Of a stretch of DNA of 61,692 nucleotides, positions 18,364 through 26,620 are shown one piece after another; position 1 is the first letter of the stretch; each line of letters begins with the position of its first letter. The notes below the pieces were generated by a model that did not search any database, was not told the DNA's origin, and saw nothing but the letters and a program-made list of their open reading frames with translations. The stretch comes from Shewanella sp. 1CM18E. Lineage in GTDB: Bacteria > Pseudomonadota > Gammaproteobacteria > Enterobacterales > Shewanellaceae. Both the position numbers and the translations under genes were made by a program. The stretch covers positions 1 through 61,692 of the forward strand of contig NZ_JALNTW010000023.1 in NCBI RefSeq assembly GCF_023161665.1, in the 5' to 3' direction.

Positions 18364-18365
18364 AA

Positions 18366-19064
18366 CTAACCTTTCAATTTATTCAAAAAATACAATGCTT
18401 CTTCTTTTTCTCTAGCACTTCCCACTCTAAAAATATCCACAAGAGCTAGTTGCTTATACAACCAAGGATCAATCATTACTGCTTTAGTTACCGATTTATA
18501 CAGAGCTGGTATCGCAACGCCTCTAATTGTACCTCGAGCACAAGGCCAAACAGGTGGAAGATCCGATGCACTAGCATAAGTACCTTTAAACGAAGGAGCT
18601 GCAATAGCTGTAGGTATACCGCGAACGACTTTTCCTTTCTCAGCAAAAAAGCTAATTCCAACGCCATATCTAATGTAATCAGTCAGGACTTTTTTATTAA
18701 CTTTAACCCCTTTACTTCCTCGTTTTATTAGTAGCCCTGCCGCTGTGGATCTTTTTATTGCCTGACTTGTCTCGCTAAGCGACATAAAAAGCTGCTGAGC
18801 CAACTTCCGGTAAGTCCAATTGGAGTGGTCTTCTAGCGTTTCTGTATCTTTGAGAAACTTTTCAATCCTTTCTAAGTCAAGAGCATCGAAATCATCCATC
18901 TCATCAGAGATGATAACTTCATCTTTATCTTTGTAGTACAAGCTTATAGGTTCAAATAACACCCAAGGTTTATCTTCTCCATCGTCTGTAGACATAAGAG
19001 AATTTTCATTAAACTCAAAACTCAAAATTTTTAATGTGACTAAGAGATCTTGCGGTTTTAACAT
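18366..19064 (-). CDS. Winged-helix DNA-binding protein, putative partner of the nucleotidyltransferase
   Basis: A 232-aa protein started at 19064, where GGAGCAGGTTA precedes ATG; an in-frame start 42 bases upstream lacks such a site. Residues about 80-130 form a likely winged helix (YRKLAQQLFMSLSETSQAIKRSTAAGLLIKRG). The N-terminus resembles MLKPQDLLVTLKIL leaders, and the C-terminal 90 residues have no recognised fold. Winged-helix antitoxins such as AbiEi precede and repress AbiEii toxins, and the place of this gene fits that role. I cannot assign it to AbiEi itself. Confidence 0.6.
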   Translation of the reverse strand: MLKPQDLLVTLKILSFEFNENSLMSTDDGEDKPWVLFEPISLYYKDKDEVIISDEMDDFDALDLERIEKFLKDTETLEDHSNWTYRKLAQQLFMSLSETSQAIKRSTAAGLLIKRGSKGVKVNKKVLTDYIRYGVGISFFAEKGKVVRGIPTAIAAPSFKGTYASASDLPPVWPCARGTIRGVAIPALYKSVTKAVMIDPWLYKQLALVDIFRVGSAREKEEALYFLNKLKG

Positions 19065-19184
19065 TAACCTGCTCCACCATGTTTTCTGTTCGCGAACAAC
19101 GAACACAGTAACGCATAGCTTTTTCTGGATTACAATAAATAAGACGGTTTTAGTGTGAAAATGTTCTCTATCTGCTAAAAAGCC

Positions 19185-19206
19185 CTAAAATTTCGTTTTT
19201 ACTTGC
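19185..19206. promoter_or_regulatory. Copy 2 of the shared AAATTT-GTTTTTAC element
   Basis: CCTAAAATTTCGTTTTTACTTG lies about 58 bp upstream of the first AlpA-like gene, in the divergent gap before the winged-helix gene. It matches the copy at 19883-19908 at nearly every position. Confidence 0.5.
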
Positions 19207-19263
19207 ACTCTCCTCAAAATCCATATCCGCGCAATCAAGCGCTATGAATACGAGGAAATACCA

Positions 19264-19515
19264 ATGAAAGACGTCAATTTAGGTTTAATGGATATCGCTG
19301 CAGCAAATGAATTAGTGTTTGACCGAATGGTTAAAGAGAAAGAACGAAAACTAATTACCTCTCTCAGTAGGTCTGAAACCTTCCAATTAGAGCGAAAAGG
19401 CCTATTCCCTAGCCGCAGAAAACTCTCTAAACGATCTGTAGCTTGGTTGCTCTCTGAATTGCTAGAGTGGATAAAATCTAGAGAGGCTGTAGTGTTGCCA
19501 GATAACCATGAGTAG
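19264..19515 (+). CDS. AlpA-like phage regulator 1
   Basis: An 83-aa protein. Residues 28-75 match the AlpA pattern: an arginine-rich entry, SRSETFQLERKGLFPSRRKLS, then the VAWLLSELLEWIKSR end that defines the family. AlpA activates excision or integrase expression in cryptic P4-like elements. A GAGGAAAT site precedes the start. It is followed 11 bp later by a small HTH gene, and the pair is duplicated at 19968-20460. Confidence 0.75.
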   Translation: MKDVNLGLMDIAAANELVFDRMVKEKERKLITSLSRSETFQLERKGLFPSRRKLSKRSVAWLLSELLEWIKSREAVVLPDNHE

Positions 19516-19526
19516 GATGCTAGATT

Positions 19527-19739
19527 ATGATTATCGCCAAAGGCGCAGTGCACTCGCCACAAGTTGAGATTATGCCGCTTATTAGCATTACAGAGATGTC
19601 CGCTAAATTGCATAAGAGCCGCGCAACTATCCATCGATGGGTAAAAGCTCGTAAGCTTTTAGCGCCTGTATATCAAAACCATCGAACCATTGGTTGGTGC
19701 CCTCTAAAATTTGAGCAATGGCAATTAGCTCAAAAATAG
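19527..19739 (+). CDS. Small helix-turn-helix protein 1
   Basis: A 70-aa protein with a MerR/excisionase-type helix-turn-helix: ISITEMSAKLHKSRATIHRWVKARKLLAP (about 19-47). A later ATG at 19572 would remove 15 residues and still keep the domain. It is the partner of AlpA-like gene 1 and probably part of the control of integration or excision. Confidence 0.65.
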   Translation: MIIAKGAVHSPQVEIMPLISITEMSAKLHKSRATIHRWVKARKLLAPVYQNHRTIGWCPLKFEQWQLAQK

Positions 19740-19882
19740 AAACAGCTGACTTGCTGGTGGTGATACATCCCCTCACCACCAGCACCTCCCCTAATCACGA
19801 CCTAAATAGTTATACAATGTATAACTCAAACTCAGCTATCTTCCCCGCAACGCCTCTACAAGACAGCCCAAAACACTAAAAC

Positions 19883-19908
19883 TCCCTAAAATTTAGTTTT
19901 TACCTGCA
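19883..19908. promoter_or_regulatory. Copy 3 of the shared AAATTT-GTTTTTAC element
   Basis: CCCTAAAATTTAGTTTTTAC lies about 60 bp upstream of the second AlpA-like gene, the same relative place as copy 2. It contains the small palindrome CTAAAATTTAG. Confidence 0.5.
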
Positions 19909-19967
19909 AGCTAAGCAAAATCCTTCAACCAAGAGCAATAAAGCCCTTTGGAGCCAAGGAAAAACAA

Positions 19968-20216
19968 ATGCAAACATCGATATTCACCCCGTCAATCGAA
20001 GACAGTATTAATGAGCCTATCATCAATGAGCAGCAACGCAGGTTCATCACATCGGTTAGTCGAGCCCACGCCTTTCAACTAGAGCGCCAAGGCCTATTCC
20101 CTAAACACCTAAAGTTAGATGACAACACCAATGGCTGGAAGTTAGCAGAAATCCTAGCTTGGGTGCGTTCACGCCCAATTGCAGAGCTTAAACAAGTGGG
20201 AGCCAGCAATGACTAA
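19968..20216 (+). CDS. AlpA-like phage regulator 2
   Basis: An 82-aa paralogue of the protein at 19264-19515: QRRFITSVSRAHAFQLERQGLFPKHLKLDDNTNGW, then LAEILAWVRSR. AAGGAAAAACAA precedes the start. It overlaps the next HTH gene by 8 bases. Two AlpA copies with two integrases suggest that the island was built from two related elements. Confidence 0.75.
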   Translation: MQTSIFTPSIEDSINEPIINEQQRRFITSVSRAHAFQLERQGLFPKHLKLDDNTNGWKLAEILAWVRSRPIAELKQVGASND

Positions 20217-20460
20217 ATCACCTAACGCAAATACTAAAAACGATAGAAAAGTCAGGCTGTGCCAATTAGTCGCCTCAACACATACCGTTGAACAAGTGCT
20301 CACTGTGGCTCAAATCGCAACTCGACTAGGTAAAAGTACTAAGACCATCAGAAATTGGCTAAGACAAGCCACTGATGCGCCTAAAGCCTTTAAAGACCAG
20401 AATGAATGGTTTGTCAGTATATCGGAATATGAAAAGTGGGAAGTTCGCTCACAGCTGTAG
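20209..20460 (+). CDS. Small helix-turn-helix protein 2
   Basis: An 83-aa protein started at 20209 behind GGGAG, inside the end of the AlpA-like gene. The HTH is LTVAQIATRLGKSTKTIRNWLRQAT (about 37-61), followed by a WFVSISEYEKW wing. It is the second copy of the AlpA/HTH arrangement and has a terminator just after it. Confidence 0.65.
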   Translation: MTKSPNANTKNDRKVRLCQLVASTHTVEQVLTVAQIATRLGKSTKTIRNWLRQATDAPKAFKDQNEWFVSISEYEKWEVRSQL

Positions 20461-20478
20461 CGTTCGACCAATTAGAAG

Positions 20479-20500
20479 AGGGCAATGTGTTGCCCTTTTT
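20479..20500 (+). terminator. Intrinsic terminator after AlpA/HTH pair 2
   Basis: Stem AGGGCAA (20479-20485) with TTGCCCT (20490-20496), loop TGTG, then a T run. Confidence 0.85.
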
Positions 20501-20640
20501 CAAGGGTAAGGATGAGACAAAATGGGCTGTTATAGTGCTTTATCAAACCTAAAAAATCGAAAAAATCAGTCCAGAAGTCAACAACCATGCGGCCTTAGAA
20601 GCAGGGCTTCCCCCAAATGTACTAGGTTTTAAATATTATT

Positions 20641-21261
20641 ATGTCTTTACTCTTAATAAGTGCACCGGAAATAGAAGATACACAGAATAGTGTTAAACAA
20701 TTAGATCAAGCTATAGATGTTGTTCTAGGTGGGATCAGATGGAAAGTAATGCTATTCCCTGAAGGGTTAAACCGCAAACTTCTCAACACCCTTTATAACA
20801 CTTTAATGGCCTATATCTCATGGCACTCTAAAATATTAGTGATCCGCTTCGATGTCTCATTATATGATTCATTACCCAACAACAATACCATCAGTAAGCT
20901 AAGAAGCTACATTCTCAAGCACCTTAAATCACATTACAACTCTAAAGCTGAGTTTGGCTGGGTTAGGGAGCAGAACCGATATGATGATAAATGTCATTAC
21001 CATTGTTTTGTCTTATTAAATGGGCAAAAGGCCAAGAGCAGCTATGTGACATTTGATCTAGCGAAAAAGGCAAGAGAGCTAATTATCGACATCAATATCC
21101 ATTTTCCTGAAAATTGTACCTACATGATATTGCCTAACACCCTGAGTAGCATCCAAGCCGCTTTATACAGGCTCAGCTATTTAGTTAAAAATGTGACTAA
21201 AGAAAACAACCCAGCTTTTGCCAAAGGTCATTACTTTGGCCGTATAAAACATAAAGCCTAA
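20641..21261 (+). CDS. YagK/YfjJ-domain (inovirus Gp2-like) protein
   Basis: A 206-aa protein of the family found in cryptic P4-like islands of E. coli (YagK, YfjJ) and annotated in filamentous-phage-like elements as Gp2. Visible features are VIRFDVSLYD (about 67-76) and GWVREQNRYDDKCHYHCFVLLNG (about 106-128), whose HxHxxxxLNG resembles rolling-circle replication initiators. A tail GHYFGRIK follows. Function is not established; replication or its regulation is a fair guess. The upstream gap has no clear promoter. Confidence 0.7.
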   Translation: MSLLLISAPEIEDTQNSVKQLDQAIDVVLGGIRWKVMLFPEGLNRKLLNTLYNTLMAYISWHSKILVIRFDVSLYDSLPNNNTISKLRSYILKHLKSHYNSKAEFGWVREQNRYDDKCHYHCFVLLNGQKAKSSYVTFDLAKKARELIIDINIHFPENCTYMILPNTLSSIQAALYRLSYLVKNVTKENNPAFAKGHYFGRIKHKA

Positions 21262-21476
21262 ACAGCATGACTTTCAGCCAGACCACCAGCAACCAACTAC
21301 AGGTCGTATTTTTACAACAGAAACAGTTAATTAATTGTTAACCGTTTCGCCATTTTTTTGATCACAAGCTTATTTATAGACTCACTTTACTTAGTCCCCC
21401 TGTGCAACTATTTACTTTTCAGCATGTTAGGTTTTAAGCAGGTGATCAAAAATAGAAATTAGCTAAGAGAGCCAAG

Positions 21477-21500
21477 AGTGATCACTTTTTTGTGATCACT
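21477..21500. repeat. Perfect inverted repeat AGTGATCAC/GTGATCACT
   Basis: Nine-bp arms (21477-21485, 21492-21500) around six T residues. GTGATCA also occurs nearby at 21442-21448. It could be an operator, a hairpin or a mobile-element end. Confidence 0.5.
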
Positions 21501-21580
21501 CCGAATATGCAGAGCCTGAGACTGCGGCGATTAACGCCATGAAAGTGACTTACGAGCAGTTACAAGATTTAGCATTCTAA
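21482..21580 (+). pseudogene. Possible C-terminal remnant of a lost gene
   Basis: An open tail after an in-frame stop reads EYAEPETAAINAMKVTYEQLQDLAF and then TAA, protein-like in composition, but it has no start signal or upstream domain. It may be the end of a deleted gene. I do not recognise the family. Confidence 0.25.
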
Positions 21581-21625
21581 CGAATGTTTGAACTAATTCC
21601 GCACAACAAAGTAGGGTTAAACAGC

Positions 21626-22498
21626 CTAATTTAATTTATCAGCAGTTTGTTTAGCATACCTTTTTGCTAAAGATGCTTTCAATTTCTCTAGTACCTCTGG
21701 CGTAGCCAAAGGAAAGTTTATGAGTGCTTTATCTGCTATAACAGCATAAGTAGGGTCATCATTAAGCTCTTCTGCAAGGCAAATGGTTCCATCCCCAGCA
21801 ATTGTCAGTAACCCAATATCATAAAGGGTATGAATATCAGCTCTTAGGAGTAATCCGTTGCTGACCTCATAATTCGTACCTTGGCAATGCGGGACAATAT
21901 GAGCAGCTTCTAAAAGTCCTTCTATTCTACAGCCAGTGACAGCGCATTTATTACCATACGCACTCACTAATGCTTGTCGAAAAGCTGGCTGACCACGACG
22001 CATTTTGATAGTAGTTTCAACATCTTCTCGCCAATCATGGTTATGTTCATCAGCCTCAGCACTTTGAACCTGCTCTGCATTATCAATAATAACTCGCCTA
22101 TTACCTGACATTCTTTCCTCAATCTCAGGAATAGATTTTAAAGTATGAAGAAATTTTTTAAGTTCGACTTTTGCCTTATGCAACTCCCCCAACTCAAATC
22201 GGTCATCATAAATTTTTACCTTGTCACGCAATTTAGTACTATCAAAGCTTAAGCCAAAGCTACATTTTGCATCTGTAGTGCGCTTGTATATACCGAAAGC
22301 AGGCTTATTAGTATTAGAGTCTCCGCCATAAAATCCAAATTTTATCATAGGCTTAGAGCCATACACCCATGTATAAACATCAAAGTCAGGGAAGTCACTC
22401 TGAAGAGCATCAATCAATATTGTTAAATTACTCTCTTCCTGAGCAGATAAAGCCTTATTATGCCTAGCTAAAAAATCTATAATCTGTTGCTTCAACAT
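21626..22498 (-). CDS. HNH endonuclease with N-terminal sensor-like domain
   Basis: A 290-aa protein. The HNH_2-type nuclease is in the C-terminal half: RRGQPAFRQALVSAYGNKCAVTGC (about 167-190), EAAHIVPH (about 197-204), and NGLLLRADIHTLYDIGLLTI (about 213-232), which supplies the second and third motif positions. The N-terminal 130 residues are unknown and could recognise a modified base or ligand. HNH proteins of this layout are common next to restriction systems. It is last on the strand of the R-M cluster, 46 bp downstream of the metalloprotease gene. Confidence 0.8.
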   Translation of the reverse strand: MLKQQIIDFLARHNKALSAQEESNLTILIDALQSDFPDFDVYTWVYGSKPMIKFGFYGGDSNTNKPAFGIYKRTTDAKCSFGLSFDSTKLRDKVKIYDDRFELGELHKAKVELKKFLHTLKSIPEIEERMSGNRRVIIDNAEQVQSAEADEHNHDWREDVETTIKMRRGQPAFRQALVSAYGNKCAVTGCRIEGLLEAAHIVPHCQGTNYEVSNGLLLRADIHTLYDIGLLTIAGDGTICLAEELNDDPTYAVIADKALINFPLATPEVLEKLKASLAKRYAKQTADKLN

Positions 22499-22544
22499 CA
22501 GTTTAATTCCTTTTTATTAGTATTCATTGTTAGAAAAATCAAAA

Positions 22545-23258
22545 CTAAACAACCAACTTCCCTGAGTTCACCTTGAGCCACTCTTTGTGCTCGGCGTAAT
22601 CAGGCATGACTCGCTCTACTTCTTTCCAAAACTTAGGGGAATGGTCGAGCTGTTTCAGATGGCACAGCTCATGGATCACCACGTAATCCACAACACGATT
22701 GGGAGCCATTACGATAACCCAATTAAAATCGAGTTCGCCCTTGGGGCTACAGCTACCCCAGCGGCTCTTGAATGTTTTGATACCGATAGATTTAGGCTCT
22801 AAGCCCATAACCTTTGAGTAGCGCCTCACCTTCTCTTTAATCTTGCGTAAGGCGTTGAGCTTATACCAACGGATCACAGCATCTCGGACTAAGTTACTGC
22901 GCTTCGCACCATCAGGCAGCGTCGCTACTAAGCGCCCTTGGATAAGCTTTACGGGGCTATAGGCTCCTGCTACTACCTTGAGACGATAATTACGCCCTAG
23001 ATAGGCGTAGGCTTCTCCTGAAACAAACTCTCTATCACTGGCAGGCTTTGACTCTTCATGCAGTGCAACCTTTTGAATTATCCAAAGATACTTGTCAGCC
23101 ACCAGCTGCTTAATACGCTCAATATCTAATGCTTTAGGTACCACTACAGAAACCAAACCATCATCGACCTTAATCGAGGCTGTTTTGGTTCTGCTGGTAC
23201 GGACAACATCCACACAGAGTCCTTTAACTTCAACTTGCTCAGGTTTCACTGCCTTCAC
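22545..23258 (-). CDS. YgjP-like zinc metalloprotease (DUF45)
   Basis: A 237-aa protein with the SprT/YgjP-like signature: SRWGSCSPKGELDFNW (about 166-181) and the zinc motif HELCHLKQLDHSPKFW (about 197-212), where HExxH plus a later histidine bind zinc. It starts 2 bp after the hsdR stop, so the two are co-translated. Such genes often sit next to type I restriction subunits; their role there is unknown. Confidence 0.85.
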   Translation of the reverse strand: MKAVKPEQVEVKGLCVDVVRTSRTKTASIKVDDGLVSVVVPKALDIERIKQLVADKYLWIIQKVALHEESKPASDREFVSGEAYAYLGRNYRLKVVAGAYSPVKLIQGRLVATLPDGAKRSNLVRDAVIRWYKLNALRKIKEKVRRYSKVMGLEPKSIGIKTFKSRWGSCSPKGELDFNWVIVMAPNRVVDYVVIHELCHLKQLDHSPKFWKEVERVMPDYAEHKEWLKVNSGKLVV

Positions 23259-23260
23259 CG

Positions 23261-26200
23261 CTACTTATTCCCGAACTCTTTACTTCCGAACTTAGTTTTC
23301 GCCAGTTCCATAAAGCGGTCTTGCAAAACACCAACGAGTGCTTTATCACCGAAAGGTTGATCTAACACGGCACGTTTAATCTCTTTCTGCATACGCTTAA
23401 CTTCATCGCCCTTATTGAAGAAGTCGATGATATCGGTCGCTTCATCGAGCATAGCGACTAAGGTTTGTGTCATTGCTTTAATCGCATCATGAACAGCTTC
23501 ATCAATCACATCACCGTCACTGACTTGAGTCACTTCTGCCATCAAAATACCGTAGAACGCAAACTCTGTTTCGCTTAAGCCAACATCTTGAGCGGCTTGC
23601 TGGTGGGCGCTACTGATATCGCCTGCAAACTCAAAAAGCAGTTCTAGCTGGTGCTCCCACTTACCATGTGTTTTTTCAATAATGTCGCGTAGACGCAAAC
23701 TCAACGAGCGATAGTATTCAGGGTCTTCATCAAGGTTAATCGTAATGTGGTGCTTAATCGCACTTTCGATTTCTGATGCTTTAGACTCGTCAGACTTAGT
23801 AGGCTTAATGCTCTCTTTGAAGTTAGCAGCCAATAGGTCAACGGGTGGGATTTTAGGATCGACTCCGGTACTCAGAATATGCTCATCCACCAGCTGCCTA
23901 ACTTTCTCACCAACTTCTCGCATATCCAAACCTGCGTCGCGGTACAGGGTTTTAGATGCGTTATGGATTTTACCCAGTAACTTCATATCTGGGATGAAAG
24001 GCGCTGCTGCGGCATCAGGTAAAATCACATTAAGCTGCTTGGCAAACTGCTTAAATGCCATATCAAATTGGGCACGAACAGCCTCGTCTTTTAAAAGCAG
24101 TACACACTCATCAATATCGCGGCTCTTTACGTCCTTGAGGAAAGACATCGCACGGGTATGCTTAGCCTTTAATTTAGGGATCTCATCTTTCAGGCTTTGA
24201 ATCGTTCCCTCAACATCCTCACTACTAAACAGATCTAAAGCTTCGGTCAGATGAGTCGCCAAGCCATAATAATCGACGACATAGCCACAGTTTTTACCTT
24301 TGTACGTTCGGTTCACACGGGCAATGGCTTGCATCAAAGTATGGTCTTGCAGCTTACGGTCGATATACATTACCTGCGCAATCGGCGCATCGAAGCCCGT
24401 TAGCAGCATGTCTTTAACGATAAGAAAGGCGGTATTATCAAACTTCTTATTCTTCTCTTCAGTACCCTGCTTATCGATACCGAAAGGCTTTTTGAAGTTG
24501 CTAATAACTTTCTTCTGATGAACCTTATCTGTGTATTTAGCGATATAAGCTTTATCGTTATGGTCGCCAGAGATAATCACTTCAGATGGCGGCGCTCCCA
24601 GCTCATCTAAGGTCTGCTTAAAAATGGCTGCCGCATGGCGACTTCCCACCACTATCATGGCTTTAAAACCATCGGGGCGAATATGTTCTCTATAGTGCTT
24701 AAGCAGATCGATACACACCCAACGAATACGGGCAGGCGCTTCCCTTACAGCACGTTCTACACCATATTTCTTTTTGATTTCACGCTGCTCTTCTGCAGTG
24801 TATTCACCAAAGTATTCTTCAAACAGCTTATCCAGTGACTCCCCTGCAACTTCAGAGATCACTTCACGCCCTTCGTACAACAGTTTAACCGTTGCACCAT
24901 CTTCTACCGCTTGGTTAATCTTGTATTCATCGATATAACCACCGAAGGCTTGCCCCATCTTCTGGGTCTTGAGTAATGGCGTACCAGTGAAGCCTATCTT
25001 TGGCGCATTAGGCAATGCCGCATTGATGGTCATAGCCAAGCCACCAAATTGTGTTCGGTGCGCTTCATCAGCAAGCACAATAATCTTGTCGCTAGGGTTA
25101 AGATCGGTAAAACCTGCAGCAACGCCTTTTTGCTTTGCTTGCTCTTTTTCCGTCTCTTTCTCTAAATCGGAGAACTTCTGTACCATGGCAGTAACAAGAT
25201 CAGAGCTATCCTTCTTAAGCAGCTCTTTCAACTGAGCTACAGAGCCCGCGTTATAGACGGTTTCACCCTGAGCATCACGGAAGGTATTAGAAAGCTGCTC
25301 ATCAAGCTGAGTACGATCGGTAATAAACACCAACTTGTATTGTTTAAGCTCTGGGTCACGGCGCATCTTCACCGCTAGCATCACCATAGTGAGCGATTTA
25401 CCACTACCTTGAGTGTGCCAAACAACGCCAGACTTCTCTTTTCTATCAGTACCACTCTTAAGGCGCTCGATGACCTTGTTCACTGCACGATATTGTTGAT
25501 AACGCGCCACCTTCTTAATCATGCGACCATCATCAGTTTCAAACAGAATGAAGTTTTGCAGAATATCGAGAAAGTTAGCCGTGCTGAACATACCCGCAAG
25601 TAATCGCTGCTGCGCAGTCACATGGGTTAGAGCTTCATAGCTAGCTGGTGGCTTGTCGTACTGAGCTAATGACTGTTGATATTGCGCAGAAGGCTCTTGA
25701 TACTGAGCTAATGGCTCTGCCACTTGCTGCAGTTCTGCTACAGCATTAGATAAAGCATCTTCAGGTAGCTCAATCTCAATACGGAAATGCAAACCTATTA
25801 CGTTACTCTGCAATAATTGCTGCGAGAGCTGTTCATCAGCTATTTGTTTATCAGAGAAGGGGAAAGCATCATTCCAATCGCCATAATGCTGTGCACTTGA
25901 GCTGATGGTGCCAACTTTAGCTTGATCACGACAGGTCGACACCATGAGCTGGTTATACCAAAACAGTTTTTCAGCGCCTTCATCATCTTCACTATGGCGC
26001 AAGTTTGCATAACGACGTAACTGATCGATCCCCTCACTCATCGGGCTTGAGATATAAGGTGACTTACACTCAATCACTGCAAGTGGGATACCATTAACAA
26101 AGCAGATAATGTCGGGAATGATTTTCTGATTAACGCCTTCAATCTTGAACTGGTTGGTACAGATAAACTCGTTGTTTTCTGGTCGCTCAAAGTCCACCAG

Positions 26201-26539
26201 CTTAACCGTTTGCCCTTTACGTCCCTTACCTAAGTCCTGCTCTACCGATAGGTAGCTCACCAAGGTTTGATAAAAGCTGTGGTTGTACTCCATTAAAGCG
26301 GCGCAGTTTGGATGAGTGACTTCACGCGAGACCTTGCGTAGGTTCTCATCACTTATCCAAGGGTTAATCCGTTTTATGGCAGCCTCAAGACGCTTAACTA
26401 ACACCACATCGCGTAGGTAAGTTCGCTCTGCATTGATGTGCTCAGGCGACAGCGCCTTACCTTGAATATAGCGCCAGCCTAAGCTCACTAACTGCTCAAT
26501 AGCTGGTGCTTCTACTTTGTTAAATTCATCTTGATTCAT
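23261..26539 (-). CDS. hsdR: Type I restriction endonuclease subunit R
   Basis: The motor and nuclease subunit of a type I R-M complex, 1092 aa. Nuclease motif: PDIICFVNGIPLAVIECKSP (about 140-160). Helicase: Walker A HTQGSGKSLT (about 380-389), Walker B DEAHRTQFG (about 495-503), GFTGTPL, and late motif ARVNRTYKGK (about 740). Between nuclease and helicase is a run of four 7-residue repeats (LAQYQEP, SAQYQQS, LAQYDKP, PASYEAL). It is separated from hsdM and hsdS by 3.8 kb holding unknown genes. Full length and no frameshift. Confidence 0.94.
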   Translation of the reverse strand: MNQDEFNKVEAPAIEQLVSLGWRYIQGKALSPEHINAERTYLRDVVLVKRLEAAIKRINPWISDENLRKVSREVTHPNCAALMEYNHSFYQTLVSYLSVEQDLGKGRKGQTVKLVDFERPENNEFICTNQFKIEGVNQKIIPDIICFVNGIPLAVIECKSPYISSPMSEGIDQLRRYANLRHSEDDEGAEKLFWYNQLMVSTCRDQAKVGTISSSAQHYGDWNDAFPFSDKQIADEQLSQQLLQSNVIGLHFRIEIELPEDALSNAVAELQQVAEPLAQYQEPSAQYQQSLAQYDKPPASYEALTHVTAQQRLLAGMFSTANFLDILQNFILFETDDGRMIKKVARYQQYRAVNKVIERLKSGTDRKEKSGVVWHTQGSGKSLTMVMLAVKMRRDPELKQYKLVFITDRTQLDEQLSNTFRDAQGETVYNAGSVAQLKELLKKDSSDLVTAMVQKFSDLEKETEKEQAKQKGVAAGFTDLNPSDKIIVLADEAHRTQFGGLAMTINAALPNAPKIGFTGTPLLKTQKMGQAFGGYIDEYKINQAVEDGATVKLLYEGREVISEVAGESLDKLFEEYFGEYTAEEQREIKKKYGVERAVREAPARIRWVCIDLLKHYREHIRPDGFKAMIVVGSRHAAAIFKQTLDELGAPPSEVIISGDHNDKAYIAKYTDKVHQKKVISNFKKPFGIDKQGTEEKNKKFDNTAFLIVKDMLLTGFDAPIAQVMYIDRKLQDHTLMQAIARVNRTYKGKNCGYVVDYYGLATHLTEALDLFSSEDVEGTIQSLKDEIPKLKAKHTRAMSFLKDVKSRDIDECVLLLKDEAVRAQFDMAFKQFAKQLNVILPDAAAAPFIPDMKLLGKIHNASKTLYRDAGLDMREVGEKVRQLVDEHILSTGVDPKIPPVDLLAANFKESIKPTKSDESKASEIESAIKHHITINLDEDPEYYRSLSLRLRDIIEKTHGKWEHQLELLFEFAGDISSAHQQAAQDVGLSETEFAFYGILMAEVTQVSDGDVIDEAVHDAIKAMTQTLVAMLDEATDIIDFFNKGDEVKRMQKEIKRAVLDQPFGDKALVGVLQDRFMELAKTKFGSKEFGNK

Positions 26540-26620
26540 TTATAAAACTCAAAATATGGGGCTAGAGTTTGCAAGCGAATGCTAAACAGTTATCGAGCAA
26601 TGGTGCTGCAACTACTGGGA

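Larger units (their letters stand above)
21262..21625. other. Non-coding stretch with gene remnant and inverted repeat
   Basis: About 360 bases after the YagK-like gene. It contains a perfect inverted repeat and a short open tail that look like leftovers of a lost gene, listed separately. Otherwise it is A/T-rich. Confidence 0.5.

Noticed and set aside
24969..25235. Open frames on the plus strand within hsdR
   Set aside because: They lie antisense to a complete, well-conserved protein and have no start signals.
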